Shown here: positions 6,148-6,255 of the stretch, in pieces
Layout of the letters: the number at the start of each line of letters is the position of its first letter
Position numbering within the stretch: the stretch's first letter is position 1
The notes under the pieces: model-generated
What the model saw: only the letters and a program-made list of their open reading frames with translations
Told to the model about the DNA's origin: nothing
The model's database searches: none
Assembly: GCA_964522975.1 (NCBI GenBank)
Contig: CAZFXK010000126.1
Coordinates: forward strand, 1 to 6,255
Source: Bacteroides_E sp964522975
GTDB lineage: Bacteria; Bacteroidota; Bacteroidia; Bacteroidales; Bacteroidaceae
DNA length: 6,255 nt
Direction: 5' to 3'
Position numbers and translations under genes: made by a program

Positions 6148-6181
6148 AAAACCCCTGAAAGCGTTGACTTTCAGGGGTTTT
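6148..6181 (-). terminator. Strong terminator of tRNA-Phe (can act in both directions)
   Basis: A perfect 14-bp stem, AAAACCCCTGAAAG (6148-6161) with its complement (6168-6181), encloses a 6-base loop. Read leftward the stem runs into a T-rich tract (TTTTTCTTTTTC), the classic intrinsic terminator form, 23 bases after the tRNA 3' end. Rightward it is also followed by a pyrimidine/T-rich tract. Confidence 0.9.
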
Positions 6182-6204
6182 CTCTATTTTGCTTTTCTTG
6201 TCAG

Positions 6205-6255
6205 TGGTGCCACCAGGAATCGAACCGGGGACACAAGGATTTTCAGTCCTTTGCT
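6205..6255 (-). tRNA. tRNA-Phe (GAA), 3' part; 5' end outside the window
   Basis: The minus strand shows tRNA positions 23 to 73. The anticodon stem is AAGGA/TCCTT around loop CTGAAAA, giving anticodon GAA for phenylalanine. The variable loop is GTGTC, the T-arm loop is TTCGATT, and the 3' acceptor strand is TGGCACC with discriminator A73. CCA is not encoded after A73. The T-stem has one C-U mismatch in the middle (positions 51 and 63); this looks native to Bacteroidetes tRNA-Phe but is worth noting because the element ends nearby. The D-arm 5' part and 5' acceptor strand lie beyond the window edge. Confidence 0.93.

Noticed and set aside
6205..6230. tRNA-Phe 3' end as the integration core, with the T-stem mismatch as a junction scar
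   Set aside because: The tRNA is followed by its own intact terminator before the integrase region, the mismatch looks native, and no second copy of the tRNA end is visible; not excluded without the other end of the element.
1..6255. CRISPR array, insertion sequence, retron or toxin-antitoxin pair
   Set aside because: No regularly spaced repeats, transposase, reverse transcriptase or toxin partner is seen; the small regulator is paired with the nuclease-helicase operon rather than with a toxin.

Overview
This window looks like one end of an integrated mobile island in a member of the Bacteroidales (Bacteroides or Parabacteroides type). Four things point there. The promoter-like boxes fit the Bacteroidetes pattern TAnnTTTG rather than a sigma70 -10 box. 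The 408-residue integrase is of the Bacteroides conjugative-transposon/phage type. The partial tRNA-Phe has the form usual for this phylum. The coding DNA is AT-rich. All genes read leftward (minus strand).

Layout from right to left: (1) 6205-6255 is the 3' two-thirds of a tRNA-Phe(GAA) gene, followed by a strong 14-bp terminator hairpin (6148-6181). (2) 5968-6147 is the likely attachment and integrase-control region. It holds a perfect GTAnnTTTGC site (the core consensus used by CTnDOT-type integrases), an 11-bp inverted repeat and a candidate integrase promoter. (3) 4741-5967 is a tyrosine recombinase with its own terminator at 4701-4737. (4) 4371-4740 has no intact gene. It carries what I read as the frameshifted remains of a small secreted LysM-domain protein, a perfect 17-bp hairpin, and the candidate promoter/operator of the next operon. 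(5) 4370 down to 141 is a compact three-gene operon: a 69-residue XRE-type regulator, a 696-residue OLD-family ATPase-TOPRIM nuclease, and a 646-residue UvrD-like superfamily 1 helicase. (6) 1-140 is the tail past the operon, with no gene.

An OLD nuclease followed by a UvrD-like helicase is the gene pair that defines the Gabija anti-phage system (GajA + GajB). All the main catalytic motifs are intact in both proteins, so the system should be functional. Both proteins are longer than the Bacillus cereus prototypes, and a dedicated helix-turn-helix gene is placed first in the operon, apparently as a regulator. The simplest reading is a defence island: the integrase module provides mobility, and the Gabija-like operon is the cargo, expressed from its own promoter and insulated from integrase transcription by two hairpins. 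The other end of the element is not in the window.
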